From Nevskia sp. (lineage in GTDB: Bacteria; Pseudomonadota; Gammaproteobacteria; Nevskiales; Nevskiaceae): 64,000 bases of DNA. The stretch spans positions 1 to 64,000 of the forward strand of contig JALNYU010000009.1 in the NCBI GenBank assembly GCA_023229645.1, read 5' to 3'. Numbering within the stretch: position 1 is the stretch's first letter; each line of letters opens with the position of its first letter. The notes below the pieces were generated by a model. That model worked only from the letters and a program-made list of their open reading frames with translations, made no database searches and had not been told where the DNA came from. The translations under genes and the position numbers were made by a program. Of this stretch, positions 15,074-21,770 are shown piece by piece.

Positions 15074-15823
15074 TTAAGCGGGCAGTGCTGGTATCGTGCC
15101 TCGCTGGGCTATGGCCTTCGGTGGCGAAGCGGCGACGACATCGCGCAATTGCGCGTAGATCTGGCCGGCGATGGCGCCCAGCGTCGGCAGTGCGTTGCAG
15201 ATTTCGGCACAGGACGTGGTTTGCCGTTCCAATGCCGCGATGTCGTCAAACGGGCGATCGAGGGCACGGCAGAGCAGCGACCAGTCCGGCCGATACAACA
15301 GCAGACCGGCGACCAACAACACCCCGTTGCGGCGACAAACCTGCGCCAAGCCGAGCAGCTTGCGACCATCGACAACGACTTCGCCCGGCGCGAGGCCACC
15401 GAAGCAGGCCCAAGCGAGTTCGGTATCGCCTCGTGTCCGGCTCAGCGCCGTAACGCGTGCGGGAGAAAGACTTTCGACATCGCCGCCCTGGCTACGCAGT
15501 ACAGCGGCATAGGCTTCGCCGATCGCGCAATAGGCGGCGATGGGCCCGGCCTGTGCAAGCGGATGCGTTGTCGGCAGCACAATCGAGGCGCTTAGCATCC
15601 ACGGCCCGACCAGTACCGCGCCGCCGCCAGATTGGCGATCAAGCACCGGCACCGAGGATTCCCCGGTCGGGCGATCACGCTGCGAAGCGCCGAGCACCAC
15701 CGCCGGGTTGTTGTACGTCCATTGCCGGAGGTGCGGCCACATCACCGGCTGCGCCAGCGCGCGTCGGTTCCAAGCCTGTTCTTCGTCACGCACGACGAGT
15801 ACGGGCTTGGCGCCGTTCATCAC
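15074..15823 (-). CDS. Lipoate-protein ligase A-like protein
   Basis: A 249-residue member of the biotin/lipoate ligase fold. The nucleotide/lipoate loop R-Q-S-G-G-G-A (about 64-70) and the following VLVGPWMLSASIVLP are conserved, and the catalytic-type lysine is in VVDGRKLLGLAQ (near 155). It attaches lipoate (or octanoate) to carrier domains. It overlaps the E2 catalytic gene by 4 bp, so the operon brings its own enzyme to modify the free lipoyl-domain protein encoded two genes upstream. It is shorter than housekeeping LplA, lacking the C-terminal accessory domain, which is usual for dedicated ligases. Activity (lipoate ligase versus octanoyl transfer) is not resolved. Confidence 0.82.
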   Translation of the reverse strand: MMNGAKPVLVVRDEEQAWNRRALAQPVMWPHLRQWTYNNPAVVLGASQRDRPTGESSVPVLDRQSGGGAVLVGPWMLSASIVLPTTHPLAQAGPIAAYCAIGEAYAAVLRSQGGDVESLSPARVTALSRTRGDTELAWACFGGLAPGEVVVDGRKLLGLAQVCRRNGVLLVAGLLLYRPDWSLLCRALDRPFDDIAALERQTTSCAEICNALPTLGAIAGQIYAQLRDVVAASPPKAIAQRGTIPALPA

Positions 15824-16512
15824 AGCCCGTCTCCAGATTCTAGTAGCCGTTTCAAGTCGGCCAGGAAGCGGGCGCCGGGATAACCGTCGACGGCGCGGTG
15901 GTCAAAAACCAGCGTCAGTGTGGTCATTGGCGCAATCGCGAGTGTGCCGGCGCGGACGACGGCACGGTCGGCGACGCTGCTGATCCCCACGATGCCGACC
16001 TGCGGTGGATTCAGAATCGGCGTGAACCAGTCGATACCGGTCATGCCGAGGTTGCTAACCGTAAACGTGCCGCCTTGATAGGCCTTCGGCGCTAACGTGC
16101 CGGCACGCGCCGCAGTCGCCAATTCGCGGGTTTCGGCGGCGAGTTCGATCACCGATTTTTTGTCGGCATCTCGAATCACCGGTACCGCCAAGCCTTCGTC
16201 CAAGCTCACTGCGACACCGAGATTGATGTTCGCCATCGGCTCGATGCCGTCGTCGCGCATCAACGCATTCAGGCGGGGATGGGCGGTTAAGTTCAGCGCT
16301 AACGCCCGCAACAAAATCGGCGTCGCCGTGATTTTTTCGGCGCCGGCCTCGGCCTGTAAGGTTTTGCGTAGCGCTTGGCAGCGCGTCATATCGATGTCGA
16401 TTGCCATCGCTACACGCGGCGCCTGCCAGCCGGCGCTCATATTGCGCGCGATGCTGCCGCGCAAACCCTTCAGTGGAATCCGCACCGGCGCTGGTTCCAC
16501 TGCCGCGTTCAC
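15820..16512 (-). CDS. Stand-alone catalytic domain of a 2-oxoacid dehydrogenase E2 acyltransferase
   Basis: A 230-residue protein covering only the inner catalytic domain of E2. It begins at the domain boundary (IPLKGLRGSIARNMSAGW), contains the CoA/core segment FTVSNLGMTGIDWFTPILNPPQ, and ends with the active-site motif DHRAVDGYPGARFL (His and Asp of HRxxDG). The lipoyl and peripheral-subunit-binding domains that normally precede it in one chain are missing. The lipoyl domain is encoded separately just upstream with a 4-bp overlap. It transfers an acyl group from lipoate to CoA. With the E1 pair it should form an acetoin-dehydrogenase-like or branched-chain-type complex. Confidence 0.92.
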   Translation of the reverse strand: MNAAVEPAPVRIPLKGLRGSIARNMSAGWQAPRVAMAIDIDMTRCQALRKTLQAEAGAEKITATPILLRALALNLTAHPRLNALMRDDGIEPMANINLGVAVSLDEGLAVPVIRDADKKSVIELAAETRELATAARAGTLAPKAYQGGTFTVSNLGMTGIDWFTPILNPPQVGIVGISSVADRAVVRAGTLAIAPMTTLTLVFDHRAVDGYPGARFLADLKRLLESGDGL

Positions 16513-16760
16513 GCCGGGCTCCGCATTTGCGCAATCGGTGCGCCGCGCGCGAAGGTTGATTCCGCCGCTACCAAGATTTTATCGATGACGCCTGCCGCCG
16601 GCGCCAATACTTCGAAGTTGGCTTTCACCAGAACGACGCTGGCGAGAATCTGGCCTTCGATCACGGCGTCGCCTTCCTTAACGAGCCATTCTTCGACCAA
16701 AGCCTCGGTGCCGTCTTCGACGTCTTGCCAAGGTTCGTCGATTAGGGTGATGTCGATCAT
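16509..16760 (-). CDS. Free-standing lipoyl-domain protein (E2 carrier)
   Basis: An 83-residue protein consisting of one lipoyl/biotinyl fold: WLVKEGDAVIEGQILASVVLVKANFEVLAPAAGVIDKILVA. The modifiable lysine lies in LVKA near residue 46, at the tip of the hairpin, where E2 proteins usually have DKA. Being separate from the catalytic domain it would act as a mobile acyl carrier, like the H protein of glycine cleavage. It overlaps both neighbours by 4 bp (ATGA-type), so it is made in step with E1-beta and the E2 core. The ligase two genes downstream is its probable modifier. Confidence 0.9.
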   Translation of the reverse strand: MIDITLIDEPWQDVEDGTEALVEEWLVKEGDAVIEGQILASVVLVKANFEVLAPAAGVIDKILVAAESTFARGAPIAQMRSPA

Positions 16761-17803
16761 GCGTGTGTTTCCTCAAGCGAGATTGCGGGTTGGGGGGCGG
16801 CGACGAGCGCGCGCGCGGCAGCGACGATGGCGCTGACCTGGGGAATAACGAATTGCTCCAGTGGTCGGCTGAAGGGAATTGGTACGTCCGGCACTGCGAG
16901 GCGGCGGATCGGTGCTTTTAACGCGACGCTGTCGAGGTTTTCTGCGATTACCGCGGCGATTTCGCCGGACAAGCCGTAGCTCAAATAGTCTTCGTCGGCG
17001 ATTAATAAGCGGCCGGTTTTTCGTACCGATCGGAGGATGGTGTCTTTGTCGAGCGGCACTACGGTGCGTAGATCGACGATCTCAACGCTAATCCCCGCAG
17101 CAGCCAGCTCTTCCGCCGCCAATACCGCTTTTTGCACCATCTGGCTCAGCGTCACGATTGTTACATCGGCGCCTTCGCGGACGATGCGCGCCTCGCCAAA
17201 TGGAATGGTGTACGGCGCTTCCGGCACTTCGTTGGTGCTGCCTTCGAAGTACGACATCCACGACAAGCCCATGATCCCTTTGTGGAATAGGAATACGACC
17301 GGGTTATCGTCGCGAATTGCCTGCATCATCAAGCCTTTCGCGTCGTAGGCGTTGGATGGCACAACGACTTTCATGCCCGGCATATGGGCGAACGTTGCGT
17401 ACAAACACTGCGAATGTTGCGCGGCGTCGTTGTAGCCGCCGCCGATGCCGGCCATCAACACCATTGGCAAGCGGATGTTGCCGCCAGCCATGTAGATGTT
17501 CTTCGCCATGTGGTTGTAGATCATGTCCATGCAGACGCCGAAGAAGTCGACGAACATCAACTCGACAATCGGCCGCATGCCATCCGCCGCAGCGCCGATG
17601 CCGGCGCCGATGAACGCCGTTTCCGAGATCGGCGTATCCATGATTCGATCCTTGCCGAATTTATCGAGCAGGCCGCTGGTTGCGCTGAAGATGCCGCCGT
17701 ATTTGCCCACGTCTTCGCCCATTACGAAGACTTCCGGATCGCGGCTCATTTCCTGGGCGATGGCTTCTGAAACCGCCTGCGCCATGGTCAGTTTGCGTGT
17801 CAT
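16757..17803 (-). CDS. 2-oxoacid (acetoin) dehydrogenase E1 component, beta subunit
   Basis: A 348-residue transketolase-like protein: MAQAVSEAIAQEMSRDPEVFVMGEDVGKYGGIF at the N-terminus, then DTPISETAFIGAGIGAAADGMRPIVELMFVDF, GGGYNDAAQHSQ, and the C-terminal transketolase domain DLRTVVPLDKDTILRSVRKTGRLLIADED. It forms the ThDP-binding site together with the alpha subunit. Length and motifs are intact. It starts 27 bp after the E1-alpha gene and overlaps the lipoyl-domain gene by 4 bp. The AcoR-type regulator points to an acetoin-like alpha-hydroxyketone or a 2-oxoacid as substrate, but sequence alone cannot choose. Confidence 0.93.
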   Translation of the reverse strand: MTRKLTMAQAVSEAIAQEMSRDPEVFVMGEDVGKYGGIFSATSGLLDKFGKDRIMDTPISETAFIGAGIGAAADGMRPIVELMFVDFFGVCMDMIYNHMAKNIYMAGGNIRLPMVLMAGIGGGYNDAAQHSQCLYATFAHMPGMKVVVPSNAYDAKGLMMQAIRDDNPVVFLFHKGIMGLSWMSYFEGSTNEVPEAPYTIPFGEARIVREGADVTIVTLSQMVQKAVLAAEELAAAGISVEIVDLRTVVPLDKDTILRSVRKTGRLLIADEDYLSYGLSGEIAAVIAENLDSVALKAPIRRLAVPDVPIPFSRPLEQFVIPQVSAIVAAARALVAAPQPAISLEETHA

Positions 17804-17830
17804 TGCTTATTTCCTTGTGGTGCGTGGGCT

Positions 17831-18838
17831 TCAGATAAACACGTGCAGGAGTGCGTCTTCCGGCTTCGGGTACGGGCTCTTGCGAGCGAAGTCGTAGGCC
17901 GCGGCCACGCGATCCCGAGCGGCTTTGCGCAGCGCTTTGTCGGCGTCGTCGTCGAGCAGGCCGAGTTCTCGCAATTGCGCACCGAGGCGTGGAATCGGGT
18001 CGTTTTTGCGCAGCGTTGCGGTCTCGCCTTTCGGGCGGTAGGTTTCCGGATCGCCCTGGAAATGGCCCAGGTAGCGGTCGGTTTTCACTTCAATCAGCGT
18101 CGGGCCGGCACCGGAACGAGCCCGTGCTACTGCAGTCGCTGCCGCTTTAAACACCGCGACTGCATCGTTTTCCGCGACGCCGATGCCGGGCATGCCGTAG
18201 GCGACCGCGCGGTCAGAATTCCATTCGATCGATGTCGAGACCGATTTCTCAACCGAGATCGCGTACTTGTTGTCCTCGCAGACAAAGATCACCGGCAGCT
18301 TCCACAGCGCGGCGAGGTTCATCGATTCATGAAACGCGCCCTGGTTGGTCGCGCCTTCGCCGAAGAATGCGACGGCGACGGCGTCGGTGCCGCGTTTCTT
18401 GGCCGCTAGCGCTGCGCCGCAGGCCGGCGGCATGCTGGCCCCGACGATGCCGCTGCAACTGAACTTGTGGGCGGGATCGAACAAATGCATATGACCACCC
18501 TTGCCGCGGCCTAGGCCTGTGTCTTTGCCGAACATTTCGGCGGTCATCTCGTTCAGCGGTACGCCTTTGGCAATGGCGAAGTGGTGCGGGCGATGTGCGC
18601 CGACAACGGTGTCGTCGATGCGTAAATGTGCGCAGACGCCGACAGCAACCGGCTCTTGCCCGGCCGCCAAGTGCATTTCTCCGGGTACCGGCCCAGCGCC
18701 GATATCAAATGCCAAACCTTTCTGAACGTTCGGCGGCAGTTTGCCTTCGAGGTAGACCTTCGCCATCGTCTCCTCGTAGTCGCGGATTTCGACCATCGTT
18801 TGGTACATCCAGAGCAGCTGCGCGTTGCTCGGTGTCAT
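17831..18838 (-). CDS. 2-oxoacid (acetoin) dehydrogenase E1 component, alpha subunit
   Basis: A 335-residue ThDP-dependent subunit. Visible motifs: HRPHHFAIAKGVPLNEMTAEMFGK, the GKGGHMHLFD segment, and the ThDP/Mg loop GEGATNQGAFHESMNLAALWKLPVIFVCEDN (about 155-190). It carries out the decarboxylating or C-C-cleaving step and passes the acyl unit to lipoate. It is the first gene of the minus-strand operon. GAGGAGA lies 8 bp before its ATG, and the sigma-54-type promoter at 18916-18932 gives a leader of roughly 65-70 nt. No E3 (dihydrolipoyl dehydrogenase) is encoded in the operon. Confidence 0.93.
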   Translation of the reverse strand: MTPSNAQLLWMYQTMVEIRDYEETMAKVYLEGKLPPNVQKGLAFDIGAGPVPGEMHLAAGQEPVAVGVCAHLRIDDTVVGAHRPHHFAIAKGVPLNEMTAEMFGKDTGLGRGKGGHMHLFDPAHKFSCSGIVGASMPPACGAALAAKKRGTDAVAVAFFGEGATNQGAFHESMNLAALWKLPVIFVCEDNKYAISVEKSVSTSIEWNSDRAVAYGMPGIGVAENDAVAVFKAAATAVARARSGAGPTLIEVKTDRYLGHFQGDPETYRPKGETATLRKNDPIPRLGAQLRELGLLDDDADKALRKAARDRVAAAYDFARKSPYPKPEDALLHVFI

Positions 18839-18915
18839 GCCTTATCTCCTCATGTAAGTCTTTTCGCGGCCCTGCAGCGGTGAACGCTGCGTGCCGGCCG
18901 TTTGTACTGAGGAAA

Positions 18916-18932
18916 TTGCACTGGCCATGCCA
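18916..18932 (-). promoter_or_regulatory. Sigma-54 (-24/-12) promoter of the dehydrogenase operon
   Basis: Read on the minus strand, TGGCATGGCCAGTGCAA has GG and GC exactly 10 bp apart (GG-N10-GC), matching the TGGCAC-N5-TTGCA consensus at the invariant positions. It lies about 80 bp upstream of the E1-alpha start, and two activator-type palindromes stand a further 160-230 bp upstream, the usual enhancer distance. Confidence 0.75.
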
Positions 18933-19088
18933 TCCGCAATTCGACGCAGCAGAGATGCGCAAAATGGCCCGCGTTAGCAGGGCTACGATTGAAAAATAAT
19001 TTATTTTGATTAAGTACTTATAAAAATTGCTGCAGGTTTTCGCTGGGCCTCATGACGCAGTGCAGCGCGGTTCCAGAAGGCGCTATGC

Positions 19089-19150
19089 CTGCGACACCTG
19101 CACAGCACAGGCGTCGCAGCTAGACGGGCGGTTTGCGACAGCTGTTGCAA
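19089..19150. promoter_or_regulatory. Two enhancer-like palindromes (upstream activating sequences)
   Basis: Site one pairs CTGCGACACCTG (19089-19100) with CAGGCGTCGCAG (19108-19119), 11 of 12 positions complementary, spacer 7 bp. Site two is TTGCGACAGCTGTTGCAA (19133-19150), with one mismatched pair. Both share the TGCGACA core with the palindromes at 7044 and 9196. They lie some 160-230 bp upstream of the -24/-12 element, as expected for binding of a sigma-54 activator such as the one encoded at 7176-9143. Confidence 0.7.
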
Positions 19151-19263
19151 CGTTCACGCGATCAAACGGTTGCCGGACTTGAGCTTTCGCCGCAGTTGCC
19201 CGACCCTTCCCGAATTTGCACGACGACCAGGGCTGCGCGATGGCGGTTGAAGAAAAAGAAACG

Positions 19264-19713
19264 ATGACGGATGAAGCGTGGATGCAGCGCGCGCTGCTTT
19301 GTGCGGAGCGCGCGGAGGCCGCAGGCGAGGTGCCTGTCGGTGCCGTGTTGGTGAAAGACGGCCTCCTCATCGCCGAAGGCTGGAACCAGCCGATCGCAAA
19401 TCACGATGCCAGCGCCCACGCCGAGATCAATACCTTAAGAGCCGCTGGCGCTGCGCTGGGCAATTACCGACTGACGGGATGCACCCTGTACGTGACGCTC
19501 GAACCCTGCGTGATGTGCGCTGGCGCGATCATTCATGCACGCGTGTCACGACTGGTGTTTGGTGCGCGCGATCCGAAGGCCGGCGCCGTCGATTCGGTGT
19601 ACGACGTTATTGCGCGGCCCCAGCTCAATCATGGGGTTGCCTGGAGCGGCGGCGTGTTGGAAATTGACTGCGGCGATATTCTCCGCCGCTTTTTCCGCGC
19701 ACGACGCGGATAA
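19264..19713 (+). CDS. tadA: tRNA-specific adenosine deaminase TadA
   Basis: A 149-residue zinc deaminase. The zinc/proton-shuttle motif HAEIN is near residue 50 and the second zinc motif PCVMC near 82-86, with the conserved YRLTGCTLYVTLEPC and FGARDPKAGA segments. It converts A34 to inosine in the anticodon of tRNA-Arg(ACG). The frame is open to 19216, and an ATG at 19240 is possible. The ATG at 19264 (MTDEAWMQRAL) aligns best with the family's normal start and follows a purine-rich stretch. It reads away from the dehydrogenase operon; the shared upstream region holds the activator sites. Confidence 0.93.
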   Translation: MTDEAWMQRALLCAERAEAAGEVPVGAVLVKDGLLIAEGWNQPIANHDASAHAEINTLRAAGAALGNYRLTGCTLYVTLEPCVMCAGAIIHARVSRLVFGARDPKAGAVDSVYDVIARPQLNHGVAWSGGVLEIDCGDILRRFFRARRG

Positions 19714-19723
19714 TTGCGCTTTC

Positions 19724-19765
19724 GAGGCCAATATTGATATAGCAAGTATCAGGCCTCTTATTTTT
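19724..19765 (+). terminator. Probable terminator after tadA
   Basis: An imperfect hairpin has outer arms GAGGCC (19724-19729) and GGCCTC (19752-19757) and an inner TGATA/TATCA stem. It is followed by TTATTTTT, just after the tadA stop. Confidence 0.5.
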
Positions 19766-19985
19766 GCGTTTATCTGATAAAAATGGACCGTTTGTCAGAA
19801 TGTTGCGTCAAAATTCTAATAGGAGGTCGATTTAGCCTAATGCCGCGCCTGCCGGGTGGTCCTATTGCTAATATTCGCGGCATAATGTCGTAGTTGCGAA
19901 TCAAAATAGCTGGGAAAAAAATTGGGTAAGCCGGCTATCCGTTTACATTTTTTGCGGAAATTAGCGGCATAGGGAGTATGGCGGC

Positions 19986-21770
19986 ATGAAGGGTTCAAGG
20001 AATGATCGGATTTGCGGGGCGTTATCCGCGTCACCTGAGCTGTCAATCTCTAAGTCAGGGAATTCTTTACTTCGGCCGTTAATTCACGCCTGTATCGGTA
20101 TCGCTGGCCTCGGCCAAGTTTTACCCGCCGCAGCGCTGGCGATCGGCGAACCGCGGCAGGTCTCGCAGCTGTTTGAGCCCCTGCGCGTCGAAATCCCGAT
20201 TGAAGGCAGTGGCGACGCCGATCTGCGCGTACGCCTGACGATGATCAGCAGTAGCCGGGAAGCCGTTGCCGCTGATATCGGCAGTACGTCGATTACGTCA
20301 TCATTACGGCAGGAACTTATTACCGGCGCCGACGGCCACCGCTTCTTGCGGATCACGTCGCAGCAGATCATGAACGAGCCGGTGCTAACGCTGCATGTCG
20401 ATGTCGCCGAGCAGGGCATCCAAATTCGGCGTGAATTAACGCTGTTGTTCGACCCGCCCAGCACCAGCCCGCACAGCACTGCATTTGCCGCCGCCGAGCC
20501 GGCGCCAACGACACAGGCGACACAAGCTGCGGTGTCAAGCGCCAGCACAGCGCAGGTGGCATCGATTGGCGGGGGAGAAACAGCGGAACCTGCCGCTACT
20601 ACTGCGACGCCCGATAGGAAACCCGCTTTAACGATCGCCAGCGCGAGTGTAGGCGCGTCAAAGCCGGTTGCGCGTAATCGGCGTCATCGCCGTAATAGCA
20701 ATGTCGCCGCCGTTGCGCCTGCGAAGCACAAGCCGCTCGCCACGGCCGCGCCGAATGTAAAAGTACCGGCAACCCCAGCGGTAGCCGCGCTATTGAATCT
20801 TGATGCTTGGCAAAACTACGGCCCCGTACAGATTGGTGAAACGATTGCACAAGTCGCCGATAAGCTGCGTCCTACGCCGGATTTGCCGGTCACGACGATG
20901 GCAGCCTTGTTGCGCTGGCTGAATCCGGACGCGTTTTCGAAGCTTGACGGGGAATTACGGGTCGGGGCGACGCTGTTTTTCCCAAATCCCACGGTATTAG
21001 CAACCTTGATGCCGGCGGAACATCCGGCAATTGTTGCAACAGAACCAACATTGCCGGCCACCGCTGCGCGCAACCCCGAGCATGGTGTGGAGAGCGCCTC
21101 ACGGCGCAACTTGGCGCCTGAGGTACCGTTGGCGGCCAACACGGCCAACGTGGTAGCCGTCAATGGTTTCTCAGGGCAAGGCCCAGCGTCGGCCCTCACT
21201 TCGCCAGTGCCGGGTACCGTGCAAGTGTTTCCGTCGTGGTTAATCGCGACGATGCTTAGCCTCACCGCTGCTACGTTTGGCGTGCTCATTCAAATGATGC
21301 GCATCAGACCCCGTCGGTTTACAGTTGACGAAACGCCGGGAATTCAGCAGCCGGCTATGGAACGTGATGCGGCTGAAACCGCAGCGATGCCAGAGGTTGT
21401 TGCACGGAATTCCGAATACTGGGAATGGTCGGGCCAAGCTCCGCGGCCGTCGGTGCGCCCGGAACTTGCCGCACCGGTTGAATTGCCGAAAGCAGTAGAC
21501 GAAATTGACGTTTCGACGCTAACGATGGCACCGGATCCCGAGCCGGTAGCATCGTCGATTATCGGTGCCGGATCAGCGAGCATCGCGCCGGACGAGGCTG
21601 ACGTCTGGAACCCTGATCAATTTGATCTCTTACTCCCAGACAACGATGGTGATACGGTGCGGCCGGAAGTTTCACGGCTAGGATGGCAAGTCACCCCGGA
21701 GCCGTCCGACAACCGCATCGAATTCGTTCCGGACGAAAATTTCGTTAAGGGCCAGGTTCGTCATAAATGA
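19986..21770 (+). CDS. FimV-like inner-membrane protein, short form
   Basis: A 594-residue protein with an N-terminal membrane/signal segment (about 30-52). A FimV N-terminal domain follows (VSQLFEPLRVEIPIEGSGD at about 60-78, through the strand-rich region to about 165), then an Ala/Thr/Pro-rich linker. The FimV-type LysM domain spans about 278-335 (YGPVQIGETIAQVADKLRP…NPDAFSKLDGELRVGATLFFP). One transmembrane helix lies near 415-432 (WLIATMLSLTAATFGVLIQM), followed by an acidic cytoplasmic tail. FimV organises type IV pilus assembly, twitching motility and polar cAMP signalling. Full-length FimV has a long TPR-containing tail that is missing here. Its stop overlaps the next start by 4 bp, coupling it to a GGDEF-EAL protein. 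Confidence 0.8.
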   Translation: MKGSRNDRICGALSASPELSISKSGNSLLRPLIHACIGIAGLGQVLPAAALAIGEPRQVSQLFEPLRVEIPIEGSGDADLRVRLTMISSSREAVAADIGSTSITSSLRQELITGADGHRFLRITSQQIMNEPVLTLHVDVAEQGIQIRRELTLLFDPPSTSPHSTAFAAAEPAPTTQATQAAVSSASTAQVASIGGGETAEPAATTATPDRKPALTIASASVGASKPVARNRRHRRNSNVAAVAPAKHKPLATAAPNVKVPATPAVAALLNLDAWQNYGPVQIGETIAQVADKLRPTPDLPVTTMAALLRWLNPDAFSKLDGELRVGATLFFPNPTVLATLMPAEHPAIVATEPTLPATAARNPEHGVESASRRNLAPEVPLAANTANVVAVNGFSGQGPASALTSPVPGTVQVFPSWLIATMLSLTAATFGVLIQMMRIRPRRFTVDETPGIQQPAMERDAAETAAMPEVVARNSEYWEWSGQAPRPSVRPELAAPVELPKAVDEIDVSTLTMAPDPEPVASSIIGAGSASIAPDEADVWNPDQFDLLLPDNDGDTVRPEVSRLGWQVTPEPSDNRIEFVPDENFVKGQVRHK

